From positions 275,870-339,869 of the forward strand of contig NZ_JAFFIX010000006.1 of assembly GCF_016916835.1 (NCBI RefSeq): a stretch of 64,000 bases of DNA, in the 5' to 3' direction. The translations under genes and the position numbers were made by a program. The notes below the pieces were generated by a model that worked only from the letters and a program-made list of their open reading frames with translations, searched no databases and was not told where the DNA came from. Positions 1-8,329 of the stretch are shown piece by piece (within the stretch, counting starts at the first letter, position 1; the number at the start of each line of letters is the position of its first letter). The stretch is from Actinacidiphila bryophytorum. Its GTDB lineage: Bacteria; Actinomycetota; Actinomycetes; Streptomycetales; Streptomycetaceae.

Positions 1-249
1 CGGGAGGTCGACGTGGGCGACCTGCCCGCGGGCGTGGACGCCCGCGTCGGTGCGGCCGGCGACGGTCAGCTCGACGGGCTCGGAGAGCCGCAGCACGGTC
101 GCGACGGCCGACTCCAGCTCGCCCTGGACGGTGCGCCGGGTGCGCTGCTTGGCCCAGCCGGAGAAGTCCGCGCCGTCGTAGGCCAGGTCCAGCCGGACCC
201 TGACGTAGCCGGGTGCCGGGTCGTCGCTCACGGGGTGCTCCTCAACCAT
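1..249 (-). CDS. truA: tRNA pseudouridine synthase A, N-terminal part (cut by window edge)
   Basis: The first 83 residues of the enzyme that converts U38-40 of the tRNA anticodon arm to pseudouridine are present; the rest lies beyond base 1. The catalytic block [13 protein letters not shown] is visible with the nucleophile Asp at about residue 68, preceded by the [14 protein letters not shown] strand typical of TruA. The ATG at 249 is used; a GTG at 231 is an alternative start. The gene follows rplQ in the same direction, the usual actinobacterial order, but a perfect palindrome lies between them, so it may be transcribed partly independently. Confidence 0.93.
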   Translation of the reverse strand, partial: MVEEHPVSDDPAPGYVRVRLDLAYDGADFSGWAKQRTRRTVQGELESAVATVLRLSEPVELTVAGRTDAGVHARGQVAHVDLP

Positions 250-261
250 GGGGGAACGGAA

Positions 262-292
262 CGGACCCGCACCCCCAGGGGGTGCGGGTCCG
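262..292 (-). terminator. perfect palindrome between rplQ and truA
   Basis: A 15-bp perfect inverted repeat (arms 262-276 and 278-292) lies 22 nt after the rplQ stop and 13 nt before the truA start. It has no following U-tract. Hairpin terminators without U-runs are common in streptomycetes, so this probably ends or attenuates the alpha operon transcript before truA. Confidence 0.65.
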
Positions 293-314
293 CCCGCCGA
301 ACCTGTCGGACGCC

Positions 315-833
315 TCAGGCGTCCTTGGCCTCGTCCGACTCCTCGGCCTCGGCCGCGGCGTCGGCCGGTGCGGCCTCGTCCTTCTTGAGGTCGGCCAGGG
401 CCTCGTCACCCGCAGCGTCCTTCGCGGAACGCTTCGTGGCGGCCTCGGCCTCGCCGACAGCGGACTGCTGCACGGTCAGGGCCTCGACCAGCTCGATGAC
501 CGCCATGGGCGCGTTGTCGCCGCGACGGGGGCCGAGCTTGGTGATGCGGGTGTAGCCACCCGGGCGGTTCTCGTACCGCGGGCCGATCTCGGTGAAGAGC
601 GTGTGGACGACGCTCTTGTCCGTGATGGTCTGCAGCACCTGGCGACGGTTGTGGATGTCGCCCTTCTTCGCCTTGGTGATCAGGCGCTCCGCGACCGGGC
701 GCAGCCGGCGCGCCTTGGCCTCGGTGGTGGTGATGCGGCCGTGCTCGAAGAGCGACTTCGCGAGGTTCGCGAGGAGCAGCTTCTCGTGCGCGGCGCTGCC
801 GCCCAGACGGGCACCCTTGGCGGGCTGAGGCAT
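315..833 (-). CDS. rplQ: 50S ribosomal protein L17
   Basis: This 172-aa protein binds 23S rRNA near the exit tunnel. It begins [18 protein letters not shown], which is the family start; an in-frame ATG 24 nt upstream would add an atypical extension and was rejected. The conserved L17 core fills about residues 1-120. The tail (about 125-172) is a low-complexity Ala/Glu/Asp/Lys segment ending EESDEAKDA, as in other actinobacterial L17 proteins. It is the last ribosomal gene of the alpha cluster and lies 313 nt from rpoA because a repeat element sits between them. Confidence 0.97.
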   Translation of the reverse strand: MPQPAKGARLGGSAAHEKLLLANLAKSLFEHGRITTTEAKARRLRPVAERLITKAKKGDIHNRRQVLQTITDKSVVHTLFTEIGPRYENRPGGYTRITKLGPRRGDNAPMAVIELVEALTVQQSAVGEAEAATKRSAKDAAGDEALADLKKDEAAPADAAAEAEESDEAKDA

Positions 834-1146
834 GGTGTTACTCCTTCTACGCTGCACCGGCCGTACCAGGTACCGATGTCAGTGCGAACTGGCGGCTGCC
901 AGCTCGTGATGTCCCGAGGCTGCGCCTCGGGAGGCTTGCTTCTGCGCCCAGAGGGCGCCCTACGGGGGCGCGGGGAACTGCGCGACCGGCCACGACGATG
1001 GCCGGGGGTCGTCACCGCCCCGATGAGGCAGATCGGTCCGTACCGGACCACCGCCCGGTGGCCGGTTGCTCGCGCAGTTCCCCGCGCCCCTGAGGGGCAC
1101 CCCCCGACGCGGGGGAACCGCAGCAACCAGCGAACCGCCGGAGGCC
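834..1146. other. rplQ-rpoA intergenic region
   Basis: This 313-nt gap inside a normally compact operon contains no gene I can support. It holds a small hairpin near 913-931 (cccgaggctgcgcctcggg) and a copy of the long intergenic inverted repeat at 965-1090. The ORFs that cross it are arginine- and proline-rich shadows. Confidence 0.7.
965..1090. repeat. intergenic long inverted repeat, copy A
   Basis: The arms ggggcgcggggaactgcgcg (from 965) and its reverse complement (ending 1090) bracket about 85 nt of interior that includes cggtccgtaccggaccacc. The same arms and related interiors recur at 21139-21267 and 37064-37190, and a half copy lies at 60721-60850. This copy lies between rpoA and rplQ in the same operon. 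Confidence 0.85.
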
Positions 1147-2169
1147 TCAGTACTGCTCGGTCTCCACGAAGCCGGCGTCGACGTCGTCGTCGGCGCCGAA
1201 GGCGTCGGCGGCGGCGGTCGGGTCGAATCCGGGCGGGCTGTCCTTGAGGGCCAGGCCCATGCCGGCCAGCTTCGCCTTGACCTCGTCGATCGACTTCGCA
1301 CCGAAGTTGCGGATGTCGAGCAGGTCGGCCTCGGAGCGCGCGACGAGTTCGCCCACGGAGTGGATGCCCTCGCGCTTGAGGCAGTTGTAGGAGCGGACGG
1401 TGAGTTCCAGCTCCTCGATCGGCAGGGCGAGGTCCGCGGCCAGGGCGGCGTCCGTGGGGGACGGGCCCATGTCGATGCCCTCGGCGTCGACGTTCAGCTC
1501 GCGGGCCAGGCCGAACAGCTCGACCAGGGTCTTGCCGGCCGACGCCATGGCGTCACGCGGCCGCATGGCCTGCTTGGTCTCGACGTCGACGATCAGCTTG
1601 TCGAAGTCGGTGCGCTGCTCGACACGGGTCGCCTCGACCTTGTAGGTGACCTTGAGCACGGGGCTGTAGATGGAGTCGACCGGGATGCGGCCGATCTCCT
1701 GGCCCTGCTGCTTGTTCTGGACCGCGGAGACGTAGCCGCGGCCGCGCTCGACGGTCAGCTCCATCTCCAGCTTGCCCTTGGCGTTCAGGGTGGCCAGGAC
1801 CAGGTCGGGGTTGTGCACCTCGACACCGGCGGGCGGCGCGATGTCGGCGGCGGTGACGACGCCGGGACCCTGCTTGCGCAGGTACATCACGACCGGCTCG
1901 TCGTGCTCGGAGGAGACGACGAGCTGCTTGATGTTGAGGATGACGTCGGTGACGTCCTCCTTGACGCCCGGCACGGTGGTGAACTCGTGCAGGACACCGT
2001 CGACCCGGATCGAGGTGACCGCGGCACCCGGGATCGAGGAGAGAAGGGTACGCCGCAGGGAGTTGCCGAGGGTGTAGCCGAAGCCCGGCTCAAGGGGCTC
2101 GATCACGAACCGTGAGCGGAATTCGTCGACGACCTCTTCGGTCAACGAGGGACGCTGAGCGATCAGCAT
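1147..2169 (-). CDS. rpoA: DNA-directed RNA polymerase subunit alpha
   Basis: This 340-aa subunit nucleates assembly of RNA polymerase and contacts upstream promoter DNA. The N-terminal dimerisation domain (about 1-230) starts [20 protein letters not shown] and includes the [20 protein letters not shown] helix. The C-terminal domain (about 250-315) carries [17 protein letters not shown] and the [14 protein letters not shown] helix-hairpin-helix used for DNA and activator contacts. Length and ends match streptomycete alpha. It is preceded by rpsD (121-nt gap) and followed by rplQ. Confidence 0.98.
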   Translation of the reverse strand: MLIAQRPSLTEEVVDEFRSRFVIEPLEPGFGYTLGNSLRRTLLSSIPGAAVTSIRVDGVLHEFTTVPGVKEDVTDVILNIKQLVVSSEHDEPVVMYLRKQGPGVVTAADIAPPAGVEVHNPDLVLATLNAKGKLEMELTVERGRGYVSAVQNKQQGQEIGRIPVDSIYSPVLKVTYKVEATRVEQRTDFDKLIVDVETKQAMRPRDAMASAGKTLVELFGLARELNVDAEGIDMGPSPTDAALAADLALPIEELELTVRSYNCLKREGIHSVGELVARSEADLLDIRNFGAKSIDEVKAKLAGMGLALKDSPPGFDPTAAADAFGADDDVDAGFVETEQY

Positions 2170-2290
2170 GTTCTTGGGTCCTTCTGTCGTGGGCGCCCGC
2201 TATTTGACGCCCCCAGTACTACGAGGGTACGGGCGGCACGGCGAAACCGTCGAAAAACGGCTGCCGTACCGCCCGTGACCGCAGGCCGTA

Positions 2291-2917
2291 CTACTTCGAG
2301 TACAGCTCGACGATCAGCTGCTCCTGCACCTGGGTGTCGATCACCTGGCGCTCGGGCAGGCTGTGCACGAGGATCCGCAGCTTGCCCGCGTTGGCTTCGA
2401 GCCACGCCGGCACGGTCTTGTCGCCGGCCTCGCCCTGGGCCACCTGGAAGGGGGTCAGGTTACGGGACGACTCGCGGACCTCGACGATGTCGTTCACGGA
2501 CACGCGAGCCGACGGGATGTCGTTCTTGCGGCCGTTGACGGTGATGTGTCCGTGACGGACCAGCTGACGGGCGTGGTCGCGGGACTTGGCGAAGCCGGCC
2601 CGGTACACCACGTTGTCGAGGCGGGTCTCAAGGATGCGGAGCAGGTTCTCACCGGTCTTGCCGGTCTTCTGGTTCGCTTCCTTGTAGTAGTTCACGAACT
2701 GCTTCTCGAGGACACCGTAGATCCGCGCGCACTTCTGCTTCTCACGCAGCTGAAGCAGGTACTCGCTGTCCTTGGTGCGCCCGCGTCCGTGCTCACCCGG
2801 GGGGTAAGGACGGATCTCGATCGGGCACTTCGCGCTCTCGCACTTAGCTCCCTTGAGGAAGAGCTTCTGCTTCTCCCGACGGCAACGCTTGCAGTCGGCC
2901 CCGGTATAACGCGCCAT
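2291..2917 (-). CDS. rpsD: 30S ribosomal protein S4, zinc-binding (C+) type
   Basis: This 208-aa primary 16S rRNA-binding protein is a nucleator of 30S assembly. It starts MARYTGADCKRCRREKQK and has Cys9, Cys12, Cys26 and Cys31, the same spacing I recall for the zinc site of Thermus S4. The S4 RNA-binding domain follows (SRLDNVVYR-like ETRLDNVVYRAGFAKSRDHA, then HGHITVNGRK). It sits 26 nt after rpsK and upstream of rpoA, as in most bacteria. From memory, model Streptomyces have a cysteine-free rpsD outside this cluster, so this genome either kept the ancestral location or carries two S4 genes. Confidence 0.96.
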   Translation of the reverse strand: MARYTGADCKRCRREKQKLFLKGAKCESAKCPIEIRPYPPGEHGRGRTKDSEYLLQLREKQKCARIYGVLEKQFVNYYKEANQKTGKTGENLLRILETRLDNVVYRAGFAKSRDHARQLVRHGHITVNGRKNDIPSARVSVNDIVEVRESSRNLTPFQVAQGEAGDKTVPAWLEANAGKLRILVHSLPERQVIDTQVQEQLIVELYSK

Positions 2918-2943
2918 TGTCTCGTTTCTCCTGTTTCAGCTGG

Positions 2944-3348
2944 TCAGACGCGGCGGCGCTTCGGCGGGCGGCAGCCGTTGTGCGGGGTCGGGGTGACGTC
3001 CTGGATCGACCCGACCTCGAGGCCGGTGGCCTGGAGGGAGCGGATCGCGGTCTCGCGGCCGGAGCCGGGACCCTTCACGAAGACGTCGACCTTGCGCATG
3101 CCGTGCTCCTGCGCGCGGCGGGCGGCCGACTCGGCGGCCATCTGCGCGGCGAAGGGGGTGGACTTGCGCGAGCCCTTGAAGCCGACGTGGCCGGCGGAGG
3201 CCCAGGAGATCACGTTGCCCGAGGGGTCGGTGATCGAGACGATCGTGTTGTTGAACGTGCTCTTGATGTGGGCGTGCCCGTGAGCGACGTTCTTCTTTTC
3301 CTTGCGGCGCACCTTCTTGGCTGCGCCCTGACGGCCCTTAGGAGGCAT
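2944..3348 (-). CDS. rpsK: 30S ribosomal protein S11
   Basis: This 134-aa protein lines the platform of the 30S subunit near the E site. It contains the conserved [20 protein letters not shown] strand and the [20 protein letters not shown] loop, and it ends in the basic [12 protein letters not shown] tail. Its N-terminus is lysine-rich ([20 protein letters not shown]). It lies between rpsM (69-nt gap) and rpsD. Confidence 0.98.
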   Translation of the reverse strand: MPPKGRQGAAKKVRRKEKKNVAHGHAHIKSTFNNTIVSITDPSGNVISWASAGHVGFKGSRKSTPFAAQMAAESAARRAQEHGMRKVDVFVKGPGSGRETAIRSLQATGLEVGSIQDVTPTPHNGCRPPKRRRV

Positions 3349-3417
3349 GTGTCACGTTCTCCCGGTGGAGGTGGTCGGTCCTTTGGCGAAGACCGCTGGT
3401 GTGGGTCCTGCTGAGGA

Positions 3418-3798
3418 CTACTTCTTGCCCGGCTTCTTCTTGCCGGCGATGGCGCGACGCGGGCCCTTGCGGGTGCGGGCGTTGGTGTGAGTGCGCTGCC
3501 CGTGGACGGGCAGGCCCCGGCGGTGACGCAGACCCTGGTAGCAGCCGATCTCGACCTTGCGGCGGATGTCGGCCTGCACCGAACGACGGAGGTCACCCTC
3601 GGTCGTGTAGTTGTCGTCGACCCACTTGGCGATCTTGACGAGGTCTTCCTCGGGAAGGTCGCGCACGCGGATGTCGGGGTTCACACCGGTGTTCTTCAGG
3701 ATCTCCTGGGCGCGCGAGCGCCCGATGCCGAAGACATAGGTGAGGGCGATCTCCACGCGCTTCTCGCGCGGGAGGTCAACGCCTGAAAGGCGTGCCAT
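3418..3798 (-). CDS. rpsM: 30S ribosomal protein S13
   Basis: This 126-aa head protein contacts the P-site tRNA and the 50S subunit through its basic C-terminal tail ([17 protein letters not shown]). The N-terminus [19 protein letters not shown] and the helix-two-turn-helix [11 protein letters not shown] are conserved. The [19 protein letters not shown] block is the S13 signature. It is separated from rpmJ by 187 nt, the longest gap in the infA-to-rpoA part of the operon. Confidence 0.98.
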   Translation of the reverse strand: MARLSGVDLPREKRVEIALTYVFGIGRSRAQEILKNTGVNPDIRVRDLPEEDLVKIAKWVDDNYTTEGDLRRSVQADIRRKVEIGCYQGLRHRRGLPVHGQRTHTNARTRKGPRRAIAGKKKPGKK

Positions 3799-3985
3799 GT
3801 GTGTGGCTCCTGGTGATGTCGGAGGTCTTCCGCAGTGCCGGTTCCCGGCGGCCGTGTCAGGTACCGGACGGGTCCCCGGCCTCCGCCGGGGGTGTCGTCC
3901 CCACCGATCGGGGGACGGGCTCTGCGTATGTACGTGTGTGCGTCGCGCGAATCTCTGCGGCGGTGCAGAAGGTGCAGGTCGTACG

Positions 3986-4099
3986 TCAGCCCTGGCGCTG
4001 CTTGTGGCGCAGGTTGTCGCAGATGACCATGACCCGGCCGTGGCGGCGGATCACCTTGCACTTGTCGCAGATCTTCTTGACGCTCGGCTTGACCTTCAT
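3986..4099 (-). CDS. rpmJ: 50S ribosomal protein L36, zinc type
   Basis: The 37 residues begin [19 protein letters not shown] and end RHKQRQG. The zinc ligands Cys11, Cys14, Cys27 and His32 are all present, so this is the C+ paralogue rather than a zinc-independent copy. The start ATG at 4099 and stop at 3986 give exactly the family length. It lies 29 nt downstream of infA and stabilises the 23S rRNA at the 50S surface. Confidence 0.97.
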   Translation of the reverse strand: MKVKPSVKKICDKCKVIRRHGRVMVICDNLRHKQRQG

Positions 4100-4128
4100 G
4101 GGATGTCAGGTTCTCCGGGTCTTGAGAT

Positions 4129-4350
4129 CTACTTGTATCGGTAGACGATCCGTCCGCGCGTCAGGTCGTACGGAGACAGCTCCACGACGACCCGGTCATC
4201 CGGAAGGATACGGATGTAGTGCATCCGCATCTTGCCGCTGATGTGCGCGAGGACCTTGTGACCGTTCTGCAGCTCCACCTTGAACATGGCGTTCGGCAGA
4301 GACTCGATCACGGTGCCCTCGATTTCGATGGCGCCTTGCTTTTTGGCCAT
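4129..4350 (-). CDS. infA: translation initiation factor IF-1
   Basis: This 73-aa OB-fold protein occupies the A site of the 30S subunit during initiation. It begins [16 protein letters not shown], which fixes the start at 4350; an upstream in-frame ATG adds 18 non-conserved residues and was rejected. The [19 protein letters not shown] and [13 protein letters not shown] segments are typical. It heads the infA-rpmJ-rpsM-rpsK-rpsD-rpoA-rplQ unit, with a candidate promoter in the gap to map. Confidence 0.97.
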   Translation of the reverse strand: MAKKQGAIEIEGTVIESLPNAMFKVELQNGHKVLAHISGKMRMHYIRILPDDRVVVELSPYDLTRGRIVYRYK

Positions 4351-4421
4351 GTCCTGCTTTCGGGATCGGCTACCTTGGTCGGCTCCGGGCATGCCGGAAG
4401 ACATGCGAGAGCCGACGTGTC

Positions 4422-4427
4422 AGTCTA
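4422..4427 (-). promoter_or_regulatory. candidate -10 box of an infA promoter
   Basis: On the minus strand TAGACT lies 72 nt upstream of the infA start and matches five of six positions of the principal sigma -10 consensus TAGRRT. The matching -35 region is weak (ttcgtc or tcgtct at 17-18 nt). The 131-nt gap to map leaves room for an independent promoter. Confidence 0.4.
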
Positions 4428-4481
4428 CGACACGGCCCCCGGAAAGACGAATCCACTGTGTATGCCCAGGCTGGGTGATCG

Positions 4482-5318
4482 TTATGCCGCAGGATCGGGT
4501 GCGGCGGTGATGCCGTACTCGGCGAGCTTGGCGCGGCCGCCGTCGGGGGCGGTGAGGACGAGCGGGCCGTCCTCGGTCAGTGCGATGGTGTGCTCCCAGT
4601 GCGAGGACCAGGAGCCGTCGTCGGACTTGACCGTCCACTCGTCGTCCATGACGTGGGTGCGCGGGGTGCCGAGGGTCACCATCGGCTCGATCGCCAGGCA
4701 CACCCCGGGGATCAGCTTGATGCCCCGGCCGCGCTTCTTGGTGACGTAGTTCAGCAGGTGCGGGTCCATGTGCATCTCGGTGCCGATGCCGTGGCCGCCG
4801 TAGTCCTCGACGATGCCGTACCTGCCGGAGGCGGGCCGCGGCTGGCGGCGGATGTAGCCCTCGACGGCCTTGGAGATGTCCTCCAGGCGGTTGCCCTTGC
4901 GGAAGGCGGCGATGCCCGCCCACATGGACTCCTCGGTGACCCGGCTCAGCTCGGCCAGCTCCGGCGCGTGCCCGGTGCCGACCAGGCAGGTGAAGGCCGC
5001 GTCGCCGTGCCAGCCGTCCACGATGGCGCCGGCGTCGATGGCGATGATGTCGCCGTCCTTGAGCACGGTCTTGCGGTCCGGGATGCCGTGGACGACGACG
5101 TCGTTGACCGAGGTGCAGATGTTGCCGGGGAAGCCGCCGTAGCCGAGGAAGTTCGGCTTGGCTCCGTGGTCGGCGATGACCTTGGCGGCGATCTCGTCGA
5201 GGTCCTTGGTCGTCGCCCCGGGCACGGCCGCCGCACGGGTCGCCTCGTGGATCGCTGCGACGACAAGCCCGGCCCGCCGCATCGTGGCGATCTGCTCCGG
5301 GGTCTTGATCTCCACCAT
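4482..5318 (-). CDS. map: methionine aminopeptidase, type I
   Basis: This 278-aa metalloprotease removes the initiator Met from nascent proteins. The five metal ligands of the pita-bread fold are visible in order: the two Asp of AIDAGAIVDGWHGDAAF, His of GGHGIGTEMH, Glu of LAIEPMVT and Glu of SSHWEHTIALTEDG. The start MVEIKTPEQIATMRRAG matches the family; the frame stays open upstream to 5735 but encodes only low-complexity sequence over adk and the spacer. It follows adk, with a hairpin between the two. Confidence 0.97.
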   Translation of the reverse strand: MVEIKTPEQIATMRRAGLVVAAIHEATRAAAVPGATTKDLDEIAAKVIADHGAKPNFLGYGGFPGNICTSVNDVVVHGIPDRKTVLKDGDIIAIDAGAIVDGWHGDAAFTCLVGTGHAPELAELSRVTEESMWAGIAAFRKGNRLEDISKAVEGYIRRQPRPASGRYGIVEDYGGHGIGTEMHMDPHLLNYVTKKRGRGIKLIPGVCLAIEPMVTLGTPRTHVMDDEWTVKSDDGSWSSHWEHTIALTEDGPLVLTAPDGGRAKLAEYGITAAPDPAA

Positions 5319-5407
5319 GCGGCTGACGCCTTCCTCAGTCTCGGGGCACCCGCCGCGGCGGGTACCGGCCCGCGGTACGTACGCGTGCGTGTACCCGTTC
5401 AACGATA

Positions 5408-5439
5408 CGGCCGTGGTGCCCGCTGGGGCACCACGGCCG
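5408..5439 (-). terminator. hairpin downstream of adk
   Basis: A 14-bp perfect stem (5408-5421 with 5426-5439) with a 4-nt loop lies about 90 nt after the adk stop in the 212-nt gap before map. There is no U-tract. It probably reduces read-through from secY-adk into map. Confidence 0.6.
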
Positions 5440-5444
5440 ATGCC

Positions 5445-5467
5445 GTGCTGTGCTGTGCTGTGCTGTC
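5445..5467. repeat. GTGCT pentanucleotide microsatellite
   Basis: Four uninterrupted copies of gtgct (5445-5464), then a partial fifth copy, lie between adk and map. Pentamer tracts are unusual in this otherwise repeat-poor GC-rich sequence and can change length by slippage. Confidence 0.8.
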
Positions 5468-5530
5468 GCCGCTTGCGGCGCGGCTCCGCGCGCCTGCGCG
5501 ACGCCGTCCTGCCGGACGCGGCGGAGGTCG

Positions 5531-6184
5531 TCAGGCCTCGCGCCGCAGTGCGTCCATGGCGCGCTGGGTGACCTCGGCCACCTTGCCCAGGGCCGGGATC
5601 GTCTGCACCAGGCCCTGCTGCTTGTAGTAGTCGATGATCGGCTCGGTCTCGCGGTGGTAGACGTCGAGGCGGTTGCGCACCTTGTCCTCGGCGTCGTCCG
5701 GGCGCTGGTACAGCTCGCCGCCGCACACGTCGCACACCCCGGCCGCCTCGGGCTGGTTGTACTCGACGTGGAAGACGTGCGCGCTGTCGTTGCGGCAGAC
5801 CCGGCGGCCCGCGATCCGCTTGACGACCTCGTCCTCGGGGACCTCCAGGTCGAGCACACCGTCGAGCCGGATGCCGTGCGCGGCCAGGTAGGCGTCGAGC
5901 GCCTGGGCCTGGCCGACGTTGCGCGGGAATCCGTCGAGCAGGAAGCCGCCGGCGGCGTCGGACTGGTCGAGCCGGTCCTCCGCCATGCCGATGGTGACCT
6001 CGTCGGGGACCAGGTCCCCGGCGTCCATGTAGGCCTTCGCCTGCTTGCCCAGCTCTGTGCCCTGGCTGATGTTGGCGCGGAACAGGTCGCCCGTGGAGAT
6101 GTGCGGGATCGACAGGTTCTTGGCGAGGTACGCGGCCTGCGTCCCCTTGCCCGCGCCGGGCGGCCCGACCAGGACGATACGCAT
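5531..6184 (-). CDS. adk: adenylate kinase, long form with zinc-type LID
   Basis: This 217-aa enzyme interconverts ATP + AMP and 2 ADP. The P-loop GPPGAGKGTQ is at residues 7-16. DGFPRNVGQAQAL forms part of the NMP-binding region, and the long LID (about 126-163) has a Cys near CRNDSAHVFH and the pair CDVC, consistent with a structural metal site. Its ATG shares one base with the secY stop (TGATG), indicating translational coupling. Confidence 0.98.
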   Translation of the reverse strand: MRIVLVGPPGAGKGTQAAYLAKNLSIPHISTGDLFRANISQGTELGKQAKAYMDAGDLVPDEVTIGMAEDRLDQSDAAGGFLLDGFPRNVGQAQALDAYLAAHGIRLDGVLDLEVPEDEVVKRIAGRRVCRNDSAHVFHVEYNQPEAAGVCDVCGGELYQRPDDAEDKVRNRLDVYHRETEPIIDYYKQQGLVQTIPALGKVAEVTQRAMDALRREA

Positions 6185-7500
6185 CAGCGGAGGAACCCTT
6201 CGTAGTTACGCTGCTGTAGCTGGCTCTCGATCTGCTTCACCGTTTCGAGGCCGACACCCACGATGATGAGGATGCTGGTTCCGCCGAGCGGGAAGTTGCC
6301 GTTGCTGCCGTTGAAGATCGCGATCGCGACCGTCGGCACCAGTGCGATGAGGCCCAGGTACAGGGCGCCCGGCCACGTGATGCGGTTCAGCACGTAACTC
6401 AGGTATTCGGCGGTGGGGCGACCGGCACGGATGCCCGGGATGAACCCACCATACTTCTTCATATTATCGGCGACTTCTTCGGGGTTGAACGAGATCGCGA
6501 CGTAGAAGAAGGCGAAGAAGACGATCAGCAGGAAGTAGGCCGCCATGTACACCGGGTGGTCGCCCTTGGTGAAGTTGCGGCTGATCCACTGCGCCCAGCC
6601 GGCCGTCGACCCGGAGAACTGCACGATCAGCGCCGGGATGTAGAGCAGCGACGAGGCGAAGATGACCGGGATGACACCGGCCTGGTTGACCTTGAGCGGG
6701 ATGTACGTCGATGTGCCGCCGTAGGAGCGGCGGCCGATCATGCGCTTCGCGTACTGCACCGGGATGCGGCGCTGGGCCTGTTCGACGAACACCACCAGGC
6801 CGACCATGGCGAGGCCGACCGCGAGGACCGCGAGGAACTCCACCCAGCCGTCGGCGATGGTGCCGGAGACCTTGATCGCCCACAGCGAGCCGGGGAACCC
6901 GGCGGCGATGGAGACGAACATCAGGATCGACATGCCGTTGCCGATGCCGCGGTCGGTGACCAGCTCACCGAGCCACATGATCACCACGGTGCCGGCGGTC
7001 ATCGTGGTGACCATCGTGATCGTGGTGAAGATCGACTGGTTGGGCACGATGGACCCGGCGTTGTTGCAGCCGGAGAACAGGCTGCCGGAGCGGGCGGTGG
7101 CGACCAGGCCGGTGCCCTGCAGGACGGCCAGCGCGACGGTCAGATACCGGGTGTACTGCGTGATCTTGGTGGTGCCGGCCTGGCCCTCCTTCTTGAGGGC
7201 CTCCAGGCGCGGGATCACCACCGTCAGCAGCTGGAGGATGATGCTCGCCGTGATGTACGGCATGATGCCGAGCGCGAAGATGGTCAGCTGCAGCAGCGCG
7301 CCGCCGCTGAACATGTTCACGAGGCCGAAGAGGCTGTTGTTCCCCTTCGTCTCCTTGATGCAGGCGTTGACGACCGTGTAGTCGATGCCCGGCACCGGTA
7401 CATGCGCTCCGAGGCGGTAGACCACCACGATGCCCAGGGTGAACAGCAGCTTCTTGCGCAGGTCGGGCGTCCTGAACGCCCGTGCGAACGCGGTGAGCAC
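6184..7500 (-). CDS. secY: preprotein translocase subunit SecY
   Basis: This 438-aa channel subunit of the SecYEG translocon starts at a GTG preceded by a strong AGGAGG ribosome-binding site. The conserved start MLTAFARAFRTPDLRKKLLF, the plug-region motif MFSGGALLQLTIFALGIMPY and the cytosolic loop TKITQYTRYL are all visible, with ten hydrophobic spans overall. It is separated from rplO by a strong hairpin, so it probably has its own promoter in the 191-nt gap. Confidence 0.98.
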   Translation of the reverse strand: MLTAFARAFRTPDLRKKLLFTLGIVVVYRLGAHVPVPGIDYTVVNACIKETKGNNSLFGLVNMFSGGALLQLTIFALGIMPYITASIILQLLTVVIPRLEALKKEGQAGTTKITQYTRYLTVALAVLQGTGLVATARSGSLFSGCNNAGSIVPNQSIFTTITMVTTMTAGTVVIMWLGELVTDRGIGNGMSILMFVSIAAGFPGSLWAIKVSGTIADGWVEFLAVLAVGLAMVGLVVFVEQAQRRIPVQYAKRMIGRRSYGGTSTYIPLKVNQAGVIPVIFASSLLYIPALIVQFSGSTAGWAQWISRNFTKGDHPVYMAAYFLLIVFFAFFYVAISFNPEEVADNMKKYGGFIPGIRAGRPTAEYLSYVLNRITWPGALYLGLIALVPTVAIAIFNGSNGNFPLGGTSILIIVGVGLETVKQIESQLQQRNYEGFLR

Positions 7501-7635
7501 GGTGCCTCCTGCACCCCCCGCGCCAGGGCGGAAGGACGGTTTATGAGGTATCTGACGACAGCAGCGTCGGCCAGCCTACCGGCGACTTGGTCCCGCAAGG
7601 AATGACCAACCGGGGAAGGAAAATCACAGGAACGA

Positions 7636-7677
7636 ACGACCGGGGATGCCCAGGAGTTTCTGGGCATCCCCGGTCGT
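7636..7677 (-). terminator. strong hairpin between rplO and secY
   Basis: The arms 7636-7653 and 7660-7677 form an 18-bp perfect stem with a 6-nt loop, 14 nt after the rplO stop. This looks like the end of the S10-spc transcript, with secY-adk as a separate unit. A clear -35/-10 pair for secY was not found; TTGCGG and TAGGCT occur but only 14 nt apart. Confidence 0.8.
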
Positions 7678-7691
7678 GTTCGGCATCGGGC

Positions 7692-8144
7692 TCAGACGAG
7701 CTCGGTGACCGTGCCGCCGGCGGCGGCGATCTTCTCCTTGGCGGAGCCGGAGACCGCGTCGACGGTCACCTGCAGGGCCACGGAGACCTCGCCGGTGCCG
7801 AGCACCTTGACGAGCTGGTTCTTGCGCACCGCGCCCTTGGCGACCAGGTCGGCCACCGTCACCTCGCCACCCTCCGGGTAGAGGGTCGCGAGCTTGTCCA
7901 GGTTGACGACCTGGAACTCGGTGCGGAACGGGTTCTTGAAGCCCTTGAGCTTCGGGAGGCGCATGTGGAGGGGCATCTGCCCGCCCTCGAAGCGCTCCGG
8001 AACCTGGTAGCGGGCCTTGGTGCCCTTGGTTCCACGACCGGCCGTCTTGCCCTTGGACGCCTCACCGCGACCCACACGGGTCTTCGCGGTCTTGGCGCCG
8101 GGGGCCGGACGCAGGTTGTGGAGCTTGATCGGGTTGTCACCCAT
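7692..8144 (-). CDS. rplO: 50S ribosomal protein L15
   Basis: The 150-aa protein has the disordered glycine- and arginine-rich N-terminus ([20 protein letters not shown], then [12 protein letters not shown]) that threads into 23S rRNA, and a globular C-terminal half ending GTVTELV. The [20 protein letters not shown] segment is the family signature. It lies 2 nt downstream of rpmD and is the last gene before the transcript-ending hairpin. Confidence 0.97.
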   Translation of the reverse strand: MGDNPIKLHNLRPAPGAKTAKTRVGRGEASKGKTAGRGTKGTKARYQVPERFEGGQMPLHMRLPKLKGFKNPFRTEFQVVNLDKLATLYPEGGEVTVADLVAKGAVRKNQLVKVLGTGEVSVALQVTVDAVSGSAKEKIAAAGGTVTELV

Positions 8145-8146
8145 GA

Positions 8147-8329
8147 TCAGTCGACCTCCTCGACCGTGACGAGGTGGCGGACGGTGTGGACCATGCCGCG
8201 GATCTCCGGGCGGTCCTCCTTGACCACGACGTCGTGCAGGCGCTTGAGCCCGAGCGAACGCAGGGTGTCACGGTGGTTCTGCTTGCTGCCGATGTAGGAC
8301 TTGGTCTGCGTGACCTTGAGACGCGCCAT
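8147..8329 (-). CDS. rpmD: 50S ribosomal protein L30
   Basis: The 60-aa protein starts [20 protein letters not shown] and ends [11 protein letters not shown], the whole length of bacterial L30. The start was chosen at 8329 because the TGATG overlap with rpsE gives a coupled initiation site; the frame stays open upstream through rpsE but is not conserved. L30 binds near the 5S rRNA region of the 50S subunit. Confidence 0.96.
   Translation of the reverse strand: MARLKVTQTKSYIGSKQNHRDTLRSLGLKRLHDVVVKEDRPEIRGMVHTVRHLVTVEEVD

Noticed and set aside
213..1247. A 344-residue ORF with a run of about 16 Arg near its end
   Set aside because: It runs antisense through rplQ, the intergenic repeat and the rpoA end. 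The poly-Arg comes from a short GC-rich stretch in the wrong frame.
5319..5735. Extended N-terminus for map up to 5735
   Set aside because: The added 139 residues are low-complexity and overlap adk and a hairpin; the conserved enzyme begins at MVEIKTPEQ.
7501..7635. TTGCGG and TAGGCT as the secY promoter
   Set aside because: The spacing is only 14 nt, too short for a normal principal-sigma promoter, so no promoter feature was called.
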